Origin: CAZMXP01 sp964570285
GTDB lineage: Bacteria; Planctomycetota; PLA2
DNA length: 64,000 nt
NCBI GenBank assembly: GCA_964570285.1
Contig: CAZMXP010000003.1
Coordinates: 79,660-143,659 of the forward strand
Direction of reading: 5' to 3'
Below are positions 43,865 through 51,372 of this stretch, in pieces (position 1 is the stretch's first letter; each line of letters starts with the position of its first letter). Position numbers and translations under genes: made by a program. The notes beneath the pieces were generated by a model. It was not told the DNA's origin. It did no database searches and worked only from the letters and a program-made list of their open reading frames with translations.

Positions 43865-45506
43865 GGACCACTCCCGGTGTCGTGATGCGTTGGAGATGGG
43901 ACCCGATCGCGCGGAGGAAGCGGCGGGCTGCCTCTTCGGTTTCCGGCGCGCCCCCGACGAGGGGGATGTAGATGGTGCAGATCTGCGTGGGGGCCAGCGG
44001 CGCGCCCCCGAAGAGGTCTCCGAAGATGTCGCGGAGACGCCGCAGGCGCACGCCCCACTCGGTCCCCGCGCGGTGCCCGCCGGTCTGGAACCAGTAGAAG
44101 ACGAGCATCTTCTCGTTGCCGCGCTGGAGCAGCATCCGGCGCATCCGCGCGCCGGGATCCTGCTCGTCGCCGCCATAGTCGACCGTGTCGTTCTCCAGCG
44201 CCTCCCAGCCCGCGGCGGGCATGCAGACGTTGGGGGCGTGGAAGTTCTCGTCGTTGCCCAGCGAGGCGCCGACATAGACCTGGTAGCTGCGACCCTCGCC
44301 GTCGGAGTACATGGCCGAGACGTAGGCGTCGGCCCCCGACGCCTCGATGACCTTCTCCTCGAAACGGACGGGCTCGCCGCGATAGGCGCCTTCCCCGACC
44401 TCGAGGGGCAGCCGGCTCAGGGATGCGGCCAACCCCGCCGCCCCCTCCTCGCGCGACGGCAGGTCGCCGAGGCGGGCCCGGATCAGGTAGACGCCCAGGA
44501 GCCCGGTCGCGAGTAGGAGCACCACGAGGCCGCGCGCGCCCAGGGTCGCGCCGCGCCAGGCACGCGGGTACTCCCTGCGCATGCGGCGGATGGGAGGCGC
44601 GGAGTCCGCGGGACGCGGGAGCGGGAGGAGCGCATCCAGCAGGCGCGCCCAGCCCCAGAGGATGAGGGCGGCGCAGCCGAAGAGGAGGAACCCCTCGAAG
44701 ACGTGGAAGAAGCCCTGCGCGGCGGCGGGGCTGACGTGATAGGAGAGCATCCCCGTGAGCCAGATCCGCATGCCGTTGACGAGCACGGCGATCGGAAGGC
44801 AGGAGAGGACCACCAGCGCACGGGTCAGCCAGTGGCGGCGCCAGAGGATGCAGGCGAGGATCGCGACACTCACGAGCGAGATGAGCGACCGGATGCCGCT
44901 GCACGCGTCCGCGATCCAGAGGGACTCGACCTGCGGGATGTGGATCAGGTTGCCTTCGAGCGTCGCGTCGAGGCCGCTCAGGTCGAGCAGCCCCGTCGCC
45001 AGCACGGTCGCGTGGCGCTTCAGCGGAAGCGTCAGGTCGGTGTGCAGGCGGTAGGGCAGGGGGCACATCAGGAGGAGCACGAGGAGGGGGGCCTTCAACT
45101 GAAACAGCCCCCGCGCCCCCCAAAGGACCGTCACCGCGGCGGTGACCGCCGCGACGAAGGCGAAGGGCTTGAGCCCCCACCAGAGCTTCGCCTCCCCGAA
45201 GAGGAGGATCGCGACCACGGGAACGAGCGCGACGGCCGCCGCCACCCGGAGCGCCGCGTCGAGGAGGTCGCGGCGCTGGCGCAGCCCGAGGAGGCGCTTG
45301 CGGTTCGTCCAGACGAGCCAGCCCGCGACCGGCGGCATCAGTAGGCCGTGGCCATACTCGGGCCAACGGAACCAGACGCCGGCGAGCTCGACAAGCGTCG
45401 GCGCGAACGCGCCGAGGAGGAGCAGTCCCAGGATGCCCGCGAGGATGCGGCCTGGCCGATCGAGCAACGGGCGCTCGAGGCGACGCGGGACGGCGGATTG
45501 GGACAT
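43857..45506 (-). CDS. Exosortase fused to an EpsI domain
   Basis: This encodes 549 residues. The first about 300 are a polytopic exosortase (about eight membrane segments). The catalytic triad is visible: Cys202 in IADACSGIRSL, Arg247 in VNGMRIWLTG and His268 in GFFHVFEGF. The C-terminal about 200 residues form an EpsI (DUF3485) domain (YVSAMYSDGEGRSYQVYVGASL, NFHAPNVCMPAAGWE). Exosortases cut C-terminal sorting tails such as PEP-CTERM and attach proteins to the envelope. I find no such tail in this window, so the targets are elsewhere. Confidence 0.92.
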   Translation of the reverse strand: MSQSAVPRRLERPLLDRPGRILAGILGLLLLGAFAPTLVELAGVWFRWPEYGHGLLMPPVAGWLVWTNRKRLLGLRQRRDLLDAALRVAAAVALVPVVAILLFGEAKLWWGLKPFAFVAAVTAAVTVLWGARGLFQLKAPLLVLLLMCPLPYRLHTDLTLPLKRHATVLATGLLDLSGLDATLEGNLIHIPQVESLWIADACSGIRSLISLVSVAILACILWRRHWLTRALVVLSCLPIAVLVNGMRIWLTGMLSYHVSPAAAQGFFHVFEGFLLFGCAALILWGWARLLDALLPLPRPADSAPPIRRMRREYPRAWRGATLGARGLVVLLLATGLLGVYLIRARLGDLPSREEGAAGLAASLSRLPLEVGEGAYRGEPVRFEEKVIEASGADAYVSAMYSDGEGRSYQVYVGASLGNDENFHAPNVCMPAAGWEALENDTVDYGGDEQDPGARMRRMLLQRGNEKMLVFYWFQTGGHRAGTEWGVRLRRLRDIFGDLFGGAPLAPTQICTIYIPLVGGAPETEEAARRFLRAIGSHLQRITTPGVVHG

Positions 45507-45587
45507 CGCTTTTCCTGGACACTTTCTCTGCGACGGCCCGTGCGACGCAAAGGGGGGGCCACGCGCCTCATCTTCCCCCAGTGATCC

Positions 45588-46826
45588 CTAGGGCGCCAGC
45601 GCGAGCCGCGGGCAGAGGCCGCCGTAGAGGGGGCGATAGCGGGCGACACTCAGCGCCCAGGTCCTCTCCCGCTCGACGTACGATCGGCCGGCGAGGCGGA
45701 GCGCGGGCCAACGTTCCGGGTGGGCGAGGAGCTCGATCGCGGCCTCCGCGAGCGCGTCGGCGCTCCCGGCCGCGAAGAGCACGCCCGTCTCCCCGTCCCG
45801 GATCAGCTCCCTGTGCCCGCCGACGTCGGAAGCGAGGACGATCTTCCCCTGCGCCATCGCCTCGAGCGGCTTCAGCGGCGTCACGAGGTCGGTGAGTCTC
45901 ATCGCGAGACGCGGATAGACCATGAGGTCGCAGAGGGAGTAGTAGCGGTCCACCTCGGCGTTCGGTACGCGGCCCGTCAGGCGCACGGCGTCGCCGAGGT
46001 GCAGCGCGGCGGCTTGGGCGCGGAGGCGCTCCTCCTCGATCCCGCCCCCGACGAGCAGCAGGCGCGCCTCGGGGACGGCGCGGAGGATGCGCGGCATCGC
46101 GTCGAGAAGCAGCGAGAGTCCTTCGTATCCGTAGAAGGAGCCTACAAATCCCAGGACCCGGCACCCGTCGAGGCGCAGCGCGGACCGGAGCGCCGGATCC
46201 GCGGGGGCATCGACCCGGAAGCGCGCGATGTCCACCGCGTTGGGGATGACGGTCACGCGCGAGGCCGGGACACCTCGCGCGACGATGTCCTGGCGCAACC
46301 CCTCGCAGATGGTCGTGATCGCGTCGGCGCGACGGAGGACCCAAGTCTCGAGGTACCGTGTCGCGCGATAGCGCAGCCCCCAGGCCCGGCTCGTCCCGTG
46401 GTCGACGGCGGCGTCCTCCCAGAACGCGCGGACTTCGTAGACGACGGGGAGGCCGACCTTGCGCCCCACCTGCAGGGCGGCGAGACCGTTCAGGGCGGGG
46501 GAGTGCGCGTGCAAGACGTCCGGCGAGGTCTCCCGTACCACCTCCTCCAGCCGGCGCCGCAGGTCGCGCACGACGGCGACCTGGTTCATCACCGGCAGGC
46601 GGTGGAGGAGCCCGCCCGCAGGTGCCGTCCGGTGGAAGCGAAGACCGTCGACCTCCTCGACAGACCCGGCCGGGCCGGCCGCCCCCCCGGCCCCCCCCTG
46701 CTTGGTGCTGGTCAGGTGCTCGGTCTCCCAGCCGAGCGCCCTCTGGTGCTCGAGGATCGCCCGCGTCCGGAACGTGTATCCGCTGTGGAGCGGAATGCTG
46801 TGGTCGAGAATGTGCAGAATCTTCAC
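45588..46826 (-). CDS. Exosortase-associated GT4 glycosyltransferase
   Basis: This encodes 412 residues from a GTG. The N-terminus (LHILDHSIPLHSGYTFRTRA) is characteristic of the PEP-CTERM/exosortase A-associated glycosyltransferase family (TIGR04063). The C-terminal GT4 motif is visible as LTDLVTPLKPLEAMAQGKIVLA, with DVGGHRELI following. It would extend the polysaccharide repeat unit on its lipid carrier using a nucleotide sugar. It shares its strand with the exosortase and TPR genes and is probably the first gene of that unit. Confidence 0.9.
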   Translation of the reverse strand: MKILHILDHSIPLHSGYTFRTRAILEHQRALGWETEHLTSTKQGGAGGAAGPAGSVEEVDGLRFHRTAPAGGLLHRLPVMNQVAVVRDLRRRLEEVVRETSPDVLHAHSPALNGLAALQVGRKVGLPVVYEVRAFWEDAAVDHGTSRAWGLRYRATRYLETWVLRRADAITTICEGLRQDIVARGVPASRVTVIPNAVDIARFRVDAPADPALRSALRLDGCRVLGFVGSFYGYEGLSLLLDAMPRILRAVPEARLLLVGGGIEEERLRAQAAALHLGDAVRLTGRVPNAEVDRYYSLCDLMVYPRLAMRLTDLVTPLKPLEAMAQGKIVLASDVGGHRELIRDGETGVLFAAGSADALAEAAIELLAHPERWPALRLAGRSYVERERTWALSVARYRPLYGGLCPRLALAP

Positions 46827-46927
46827 CGGGGCTAGAGGTCTAAGATCGGCTGGGACTGGATCGTCTTGAGGCGCCCCCGCCTTGCGCCAGCCTTAACACG
46901 GGACTAACGCGCCGGGCGAGCAGGGCA

Positions 46928-46956
46928 TTGACGCGGGGCCGCCGTTTCCGTATCCT
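46928..46956 (+). promoter_or_regulatory. Sigma-70-type promoter P1
   Basis: TTGACG (46928-46933), 17 nt spacer, TATCCT (46951-46956). It would read toward the small ORF at 47068 and the Wzz-like gene. Confidence 0.6.
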
Positions 46957-47067
46957 CGCCCCTCCTGAGGATTGGGTCTAGGTCGCGTCGGGCAGAGACG
47001 TGCGGCGTGAGGGTCGCATCTTCCTCCCTGGCCGCCCTCGTCCCACAGCAACTGAGGGTACTGGGAC

Positions 47068-47178
47068 ATGTGCATCGCGATTTTCAGCAATCTGCCGCTC
47101 ACGCTTCTATTGGAGGGAGGGATCTTCCTCACGCTTGCGGTCGGTGTTCGCCTCGGTCGGAAGGGGCGCGCGTCCTAG
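47068..47178 (+). CDS. Possible small membrane peptide (36 aa)
   Basis: ATG to TAG, 36 residues: a hydrophobic stretch (NLPLTLLLEGGIFLTLAVGV, residues 8-27) followed by a basic end (RLGRKGRAS). This is the positive-inside pattern of a single-pass protein. It lies about 110 nt after promoter P1 and before a strong hairpin. It could be a regulatory leader peptide or a small component of the export machine. The evidence is limited to composition and position. Confidence 0.35.
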   Translation: MCIAIFSNLPLTLLLEGGIFLTLAVGVRLGRKGRAS

Positions 47179-47231
47179 CCGCGACGGAGGGCCCGCGGGC
47201 GGGGAGCCCGCCCGAGTTGGACCTACCCGCC

Positions 47232-47259
47232 TTGACAGGGGCCGGTTGAGTCGCAGAAT
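47232..47259 (+). promoter_or_regulatory. Sigma-70-type promoter P2 of the Wzz operon
   Basis: TTGACA (47232-47237, full consensus), 16 nt spacer, CAGAAT (47254-47259). The Wzz-like gene starts about 240 nt downstream, leaving a long leader. Confidence 0.6.
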
Positions 47260-47504
47260 CAAGGTGGCGCGCGGACAGTGATGGGCGATGCGGGAGCCGA
47301 GATGCTGCCGCATGAGATCGGGACGGGCGCCATGGGAGTTTGGCCGGAGGAGTCCCGGGCGGAGGGATCGGCGATTGGCATGCATCATGCGTACCGCCGC
47401 CTGACGACTCTTACGAGAAGAAAAAGTTGGACACCGCGCGGGCTGTCGTCACCGTGCGGCTGTCAAGCGGCCTCTGGGGCCACGCAACAACGACTGGAGC
47501 AGCA

Positions 47505-49100
47505 ATGTCAGGTTTCGGACTCGTCCTCGCGAACTACGTCCGGCGCGGCCTCACCTACCGCTGGACCGTTCTCATCCCCACGGTGTTCGTCTTCGCGCTC
47601 GTGACCGTCTACGGACTCACGCAGCCGGACACCTACGAGAGCACCGCCGTGCTCATGTCGCCGATCGCCCAGCCGGTGGACGGGACCACCCGCTCGACCG
47701 CGGGCGAGATGGCCCGCAACATGTTCCGCTCCGCGGCCGAGCGCATGCTCAGCACGAACACGCTCACCCAGGTGGCGGAGAAGCTCCAGCCCTTCCCGCT
47801 CGTCCGCGAGCAGCGCGGCATCCTCGCCGAGGTGGAGATGCTCCGCAAGATGCTGCGGGTCGAGATGAACAGCGGTACCGGTTCGATCTCCGTCACCGCG
47901 ACGTGCAATCACGGCGAGAACCCCGCCGAGATGGCGACGAACATCGCGAACATGGTCACGGATCTCTTCATCCGCAGCCAGCAGGACGCGATCGAGGACG
48001 AGGCGAACAAGCACAAGATGCGCGCCGAGGCCGAGAAGACCAGCGCGCTGAAGAAGCTCGAGACCGCGCAGAGCGCGCTCGACCAGTTCAAGCAGCAGTA
48101 CGCCGGTTCGCTCCCCGACGACGTCGAGGGCAACAACGAGCAGATCGACCGGCTCACGCAGCAGATGGTGGACAGCAACCAGAACATCCGGTCGCTCCAG
48201 TTCGAGATCGCCCGCATCCACCGCGACCAGATCCGCCTCGACGCGGAAGCGGCGCTCGTGGACGAGGATGTCACCGCCGACTTCTCGCACGCGATGCGCG
48301 ACGCCGAAGCGGCCCTGACGGAACTCCGCCTCCAGCTGAAGCTGCTCCAGGTCGACTTCGACCTGAATCACGAGCGCGTCATCCGCCTGCAGGCGCTGAT
48401 CGCAGGCCGCGAGCAGATCATCGAGGACCTCAAGAACTCCTCGAACCAGCGGACCAGCGCGCAGAAGCGCAAGGACCTGCTCAAGTACCTCATCGACGAG
48501 GGCACGCAGATGCTCGCGCAGTACGAGAAGGACATCAAGGCGCAGGAGGCCTCCCTCCTCGAGATCGAGAAGCGCCGCGAGGAGGTCCGCGCCCGGATCA
48601 TCACGGCCGCGAAGATCGACATGCAGTACACGTCCCTCAAGCGCAGCGTCGAGAACTCCGAGCGCTTCTGGGAGGACTCCGAGCGCGCCTACAAGGCCTC
48701 CGAACTCATGGAGCGCAGCGTGCGCGGCGGCATCAACCCGATCCAGGTCGAGCAGCGCGCCTTCATCGCGGCCCGCCCGTCGGGTCCCGACCGCCTGATC
48801 ACGTCCCTCCTCGGCCTCGGCCTGGGTCTCGGCCTCGGCGTGGGGCTCGCGATCGCGCACTACAAGCTCGACGCCTCCTACCACCGTGCGGAAGACCTGC
48901 GCGCGCTGCTGCCCGGCGCGGTCCTCGTCACGATCCCCGAGGTCGCCGCGGGCGGCGCCAAGATCGGACGCGCCCTCTTCGCCGTCTTCGGCGGTCTCAT
49001 CCTCATCACGCTCTTCATCGCGACCGTGGCCGTGCTCGGCACGCAGGTCGGCTGGTGGGGCGAGCCCGAGATGATCCGCGGGATCTTCGGACTCCGGTAG
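47505..49100 (+). CDS. Wzz/GumC-type polysaccharide chain-length protein
   Basis: This encodes 531 residues from the ATG at 47505, with GGAG 5 nt upstream. The first membrane segment (about 20-38) starts after YVRRGLTYRW. A long coiled coil fills about residues 150-410 (for example LTELRLQLKLLQVDFDL). A Gly/Leu-rich second membrane segment follows (LLGLGLGLGLGVGLAIA), and a further one near the C-terminus (FGGLILITLFIATVAVLG). This topology matches polysaccharide co-polymerases that set chain length and partner with a BY-kinase, encoded by the next gene. Confidence 0.88.
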   Translation: MSGFGLVLANYVRRGLTYRWTVLIPTVFVFALVTVYGLTQPDTYESTAVLMSPIAQPVDGTTRSTAGEMARNMFRSAAERMLSTNTLTQVAEKLQPFPLVREQRGILAEVEMLRKMLRVEMNSGTGSISVTATCNHGENPAEMATNIANMVTDLFIRSQQDAIEDEANKHKMRAEAEKTSALKKLETAQSALDQFKQQYAGSLPDDVEGNNEQIDRLTQQMVDSNQNIRSLQFEIARIHRDQIRLDAEAALVDEDVTADFSHAMRDAEAALTELRLQLKLLQVDFDLNHERVIRLQALIAGREQIIEDLKNSSNQRTSAQKRKDLLKYLIDEGTQMLAQYEKDIKAQEASLLEIEKRREEVRARIITAAKIDMQYTSLKRSVENSERFWEDSERAYKASELMERSVRGGINPIQVEQRAFIAARPSGPDRLITSLLGLGLGLGLGVGLAIAHYKLDASYHRAEDLRALLPGAVLVTIPEVAAGGAKIGRALFAVFGGLILITLFIATVAVLGTQVGWWGEPEMIRGIFGLR

Positions 49101-49106
49101 ACAGCC

Positions 49107-49928
49107 ATGAAACCCATCACCTTCGACATGACACCCCTCGCCAAGGTCCTCGAGATGCCCACCACGAAGAGCAACCCCTCGGCGCCCGCGACCAAGGAGA
49201 AGCGGCCGAACCTGGACCGCGTCGGGATCTTCCCCAAGCACATCGCGCGGAACGCGGGATGGCTGACGACCCTCGCCCACGAACAGGTGCATGCGCTCGC
49301 GACCCACGTCCTCGCCCGGCACACGGAGCACGGCATGCGCTCCGTGGCGCTCACCAGCGCGCTCGCCGGGGAGGGCAAGACGACCATCACCCTCGCGCTG
49401 GCGGAGAAGCTGGCGTCGGCGGGCAAGAAGATCCTGATCATCGACCTCGACACGCACCGCGGCACGCTCAGCCGGGCCGCCCAGCTCGAATCGGTCTCGG
49501 GCGCTCTCGAGACCTCCGTCCACCGGTCGGGCATGCAGACCTTCCACTGCTACGCGACCGACTGCAAGGGGGTGTCCATCATGCCCACGGGCATGGTGGA
49601 CGCGGCCGAGGAGGGCGTCCCCCTCCTCTCCCCCGACCACATCCTGAACCTGACCAAGCGCGCCCTCGAGGAGCACGACATCGTGCTCCTCGACTGCCCC
49701 CCGCTGCTGCCCGTCGCCGACACCCACGTGATCGCCGACGTCGCGGACAGCTCGATCCTGGTCGTTCGCGCGGAGTCGACTCCGCGCGAACTCCTCGGCC
49801 AGGCCCTGAAGGAGTTCGGCAAGGACAAGTTCTTCGCCGTCGTGCTGAACCGCGCGAGACCCAACAACATCCCGTATTTCCACGAAGTCTATGGGTACTA
49901 CCGACGCCCGGCACCGAAGCCGGAGTGA
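49107..49928 (+). CDS. BY-kinase-like (CpsD/CapB family) ATPase
   Basis: This encodes 273 residues. The P-loop is SALAGEGKTTITLALAEKL, Walker A-prime is ILIIDLDTHRGTL and Walker B is IVLLDCPPLLPVAD, the order expected for bacterial tyrosine autokinases. The C-terminus has a tyrosine cluster (YFHEVYGYYRR) suited to autophosphorylation. It starts 6 nt after the Wzz-like gene and would work with it. A short N-terminal extension of about 70 residues precedes the ATPase. A cytoplasmic regulator of polymer length or export is the likely role. Confidence 0.85.
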   Translation: MKPITFDMTPLAKVLEMPTTKSNPSAPATKEKRPNLDRVGIFPKHIARNAGWLTTLAHEQVHALATHVLARHTEHGMRSVALTSALAGEGKTTITLALAEKLASAGKKILIIDLDTHRGTLSRAAQLESVSGALETSVHRSGMQTFHCYATDCKGVSIMPTGMVDAAEEGVPLLSPDHILNLTKRALEEHDIVLLDCPPLLPVADTHVIADVADSSILVVRAESTPRELLGQALKEFGKDKFFAVVLNRARPNNIPYFHEVYGYYRRPAPKPE

Positions 49929-51327
49929 TCGCGGGAGTCAAGCGAAAGATACGGGTAGCCCCGCGTCCCTGCGCCTCGGCGTACTGTGGGGCTACCCGTT
50001 CTCCCTCGTCCGGCAACTCCTGCTCGTCTTCCTCGTCCTCCTAGGCGCCTGCTTCGCAGGCGCCTACGTGCTTTCCCAGCCGGAGGAGCCGGTCACGATC
50101 CTGCTGCACCTGCTCCCGGTCGCCGCGTCGATCCTGCTCGCGATGTACGTCACCGAGGTGGTCGGCGTGACGGAGCGCCCGCTGCCGCCCGTCGCGCTCG
50201 AGGCGATCTTCTGGTCGATCGCCACCTCCTGCATCGTGATGTCCTTCGGCTACGCGGTCTGGCCGACCTATCCGCCGAGCACGACGCTCGTCTGCGCGGC
50301 ACCGGTCATCAGCGCTTTCGCCGTCTACTTGCAGCGCAAGTGGGTGGAAATCCGGGGGGCCGGGGGGGCGGGCTATCCCGCCGCGCTGCTCGCGGCGAAC
50401 CGGGCCGACGCGACCCGGGCGATGGCGGATCTCGCGGACGCGCCCGGCGTGCTCGTGAAGGGCGTCATCCTGGGTGCGGCGGGGCAGGACCAGGCGCCGA
50501 TGGCGGGCCTCCCCGTCCACGACGTCGCCTCGGGGCAGCGCTGGCTCGCCGGCGAGTCGATCCGGATCCTCGCCGTAGCCTCCCCCCGCGCCCACGATCT
50601 CGACGGGATCCTCTCGCAGGCGGCGGGACGCGGCTGCGTCGTGGACACGGTCTCGGGGATCGTCGCCAAGGTGCGCGGCCGCGTCGATCTCGACATGCCC
50701 GATCCGACCGCCGTGCTCGCGCCGGTCAGCGAGCGCCGCGGCCAGTTCGCGCACCAGCGCGCCATCGACCTCGCGCTGGCGCTGGTCGTGCTCGTGCCGT
50801 CGGCCCTGCTCGCGGCGGTCGTGTCGATCGCGGTCAAGCTCACGTCCCGCGGCCCCGTGCTCTACCGCCAGCGGCGCGTCGGCCTCGGCGGCGCGGAGTT
50901 CGAGATCCTCAAGTTCCGCACGATGCACGAGCACGCCGAGAAGGAGACGGGCCCGGTCTATGCGCAGGAGGACGACCCGCGGACGACGCGCATCGGGAAG
51001 TTCCTGCGCAAGACGCGCCTCGACGAGATCCCGCAGCTCTGGAACATCCTGAAGGGCGAGATGTCGCTCGTGGGCCCGCGCCCCGAGCGCCCCGCGTTCG
51101 TCGGGGAGCTGCGGACGAAGATCCCGCTCTACGATGCGCGCCACTGCGTCCGTCCCGGCCTCACCGGCTGGGCGCAGATCCGCTACCCCTACGGCGCCGA
51201 CGAGAACGACTCGCGGGAGAAGCTCGCCTACGACCTCTTCTACATCCTCAACCGCTCGGTGACCTTCTACCTCGCCATCGTGCTGGAGACGGTGAAGGTC
51301 CTGCTCTTCCAGCGCGGGAGTCGATAG
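49891..51327 (+). CDS. Undecaprenyl-phosphate sugar phosphotransferase (WbaP/PssY-type)
   Basis: This encodes 478 residues, overlapping the kinase gene by 38 nt. About four N-terminal membrane segments and a nucleotide-binding-like middle domain precede the catalytic part. The conserved core is VGLGGAEFEILKFRTMHEHAE, then TRLDEIPQLWNILKGEMSLVGPRPERP and VRPGLTGWAQIRYPYG. It would transfer a sugar phosphate from a UDP-sugar to undecaprenyl phosphate, the first step of repeat-unit synthesis. Two strong hairpins lie inside its 5' part (49951-49999 and 50042-50066). Confidence 0.9.
   Translation: MGTTDARHRSRSDRGSQAKDTGSPASLRLGVLWGYPFSLVRQLLLVFLVLLGACFAGAYVLSQPEEPVTILLHLLPVAASILLAMYVTEVVGVTERPLPPVALEAIFWSIATSCIVMSFGYAVWPTYPPSTTLVCAAPVISAFAVYLQRKWVEIRGAGGAGYPAALLAANRADATRAMADLADAPGVLVKGVILGAAGQDQAPMAGLPVHDVASGQRWLAGESIRILAVASPRAHDLDGILSQAAGRGCVVDTVSGIVAKVRGRVDLDMPDPTAVLAPVSERRGQFAHQRAIDLALALVVLVPSALLAAVVSIAVKLTSRGPVLYRQRRVGLGGAEFEILKFRTMHEHAEKETGPVYAQEDDPRTTRIGKFLRKTRLDEIPQLWNILKGEMSLVGPRPERPAFVGELRTKIPLYDARHCVRPGLTGWAQIRYPYGADENDSREKLAYDLFYILNRSVTFYLAIVLETVKVLLFQRGSR
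49951..49999 (+). repeat. 12 bp perfect inverted repeat inside a 5' coding region
   Basis: ACGGGTAGCCCC (49951-49962) and GGGGCTACCCGT (49988-49999) can pair around a 25 nt loop, shortly after the kinase stop. It could attenuate transcription or tune translation of the sugar transferase. Confidence 0.5.
50042..50066 (+). repeat. 11 bp perfect hairpin inside the sugar transferase gene
   Basis: TAGGCGCCTGC-TTC-GCAGGCGCCTA, encoding part of LLGACFAGAYV. Perfect pairing inside coding sequence is unusual. It lies just downstream of the 12 bp inverted repeat. Confidence 0.5.
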
Positions 51328-51372
51328 GGACTCTTCCGGGGGGGGGCGCGGGGGGGCGTCGGCGGGATCCCG

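Larger units (their letters stand above)
46827..47504. other. Regulatory region between two divergent EPS transcription units
   Basis: This 678 bp region has richer A+T patches than its surroundings. It contains two plus-strand sigma-70-type promoters, a possible 36-codon gene and a perfect CGGGCGGG-GAG-CCCGCCCG hairpin (47196-47214). The long leader before the Wzz-like gene contrasts with the leaderless genes elsewhere. Confidence 0.5.

Noticed and set aside
47340..47504. Longer start for the Wzz-like protein
   Set aside because: The extra 55 residues are not protein-like and lie after promoter P2 without a ribosome-binding site. GGAG at 5 nt marks the ATG at 47505.
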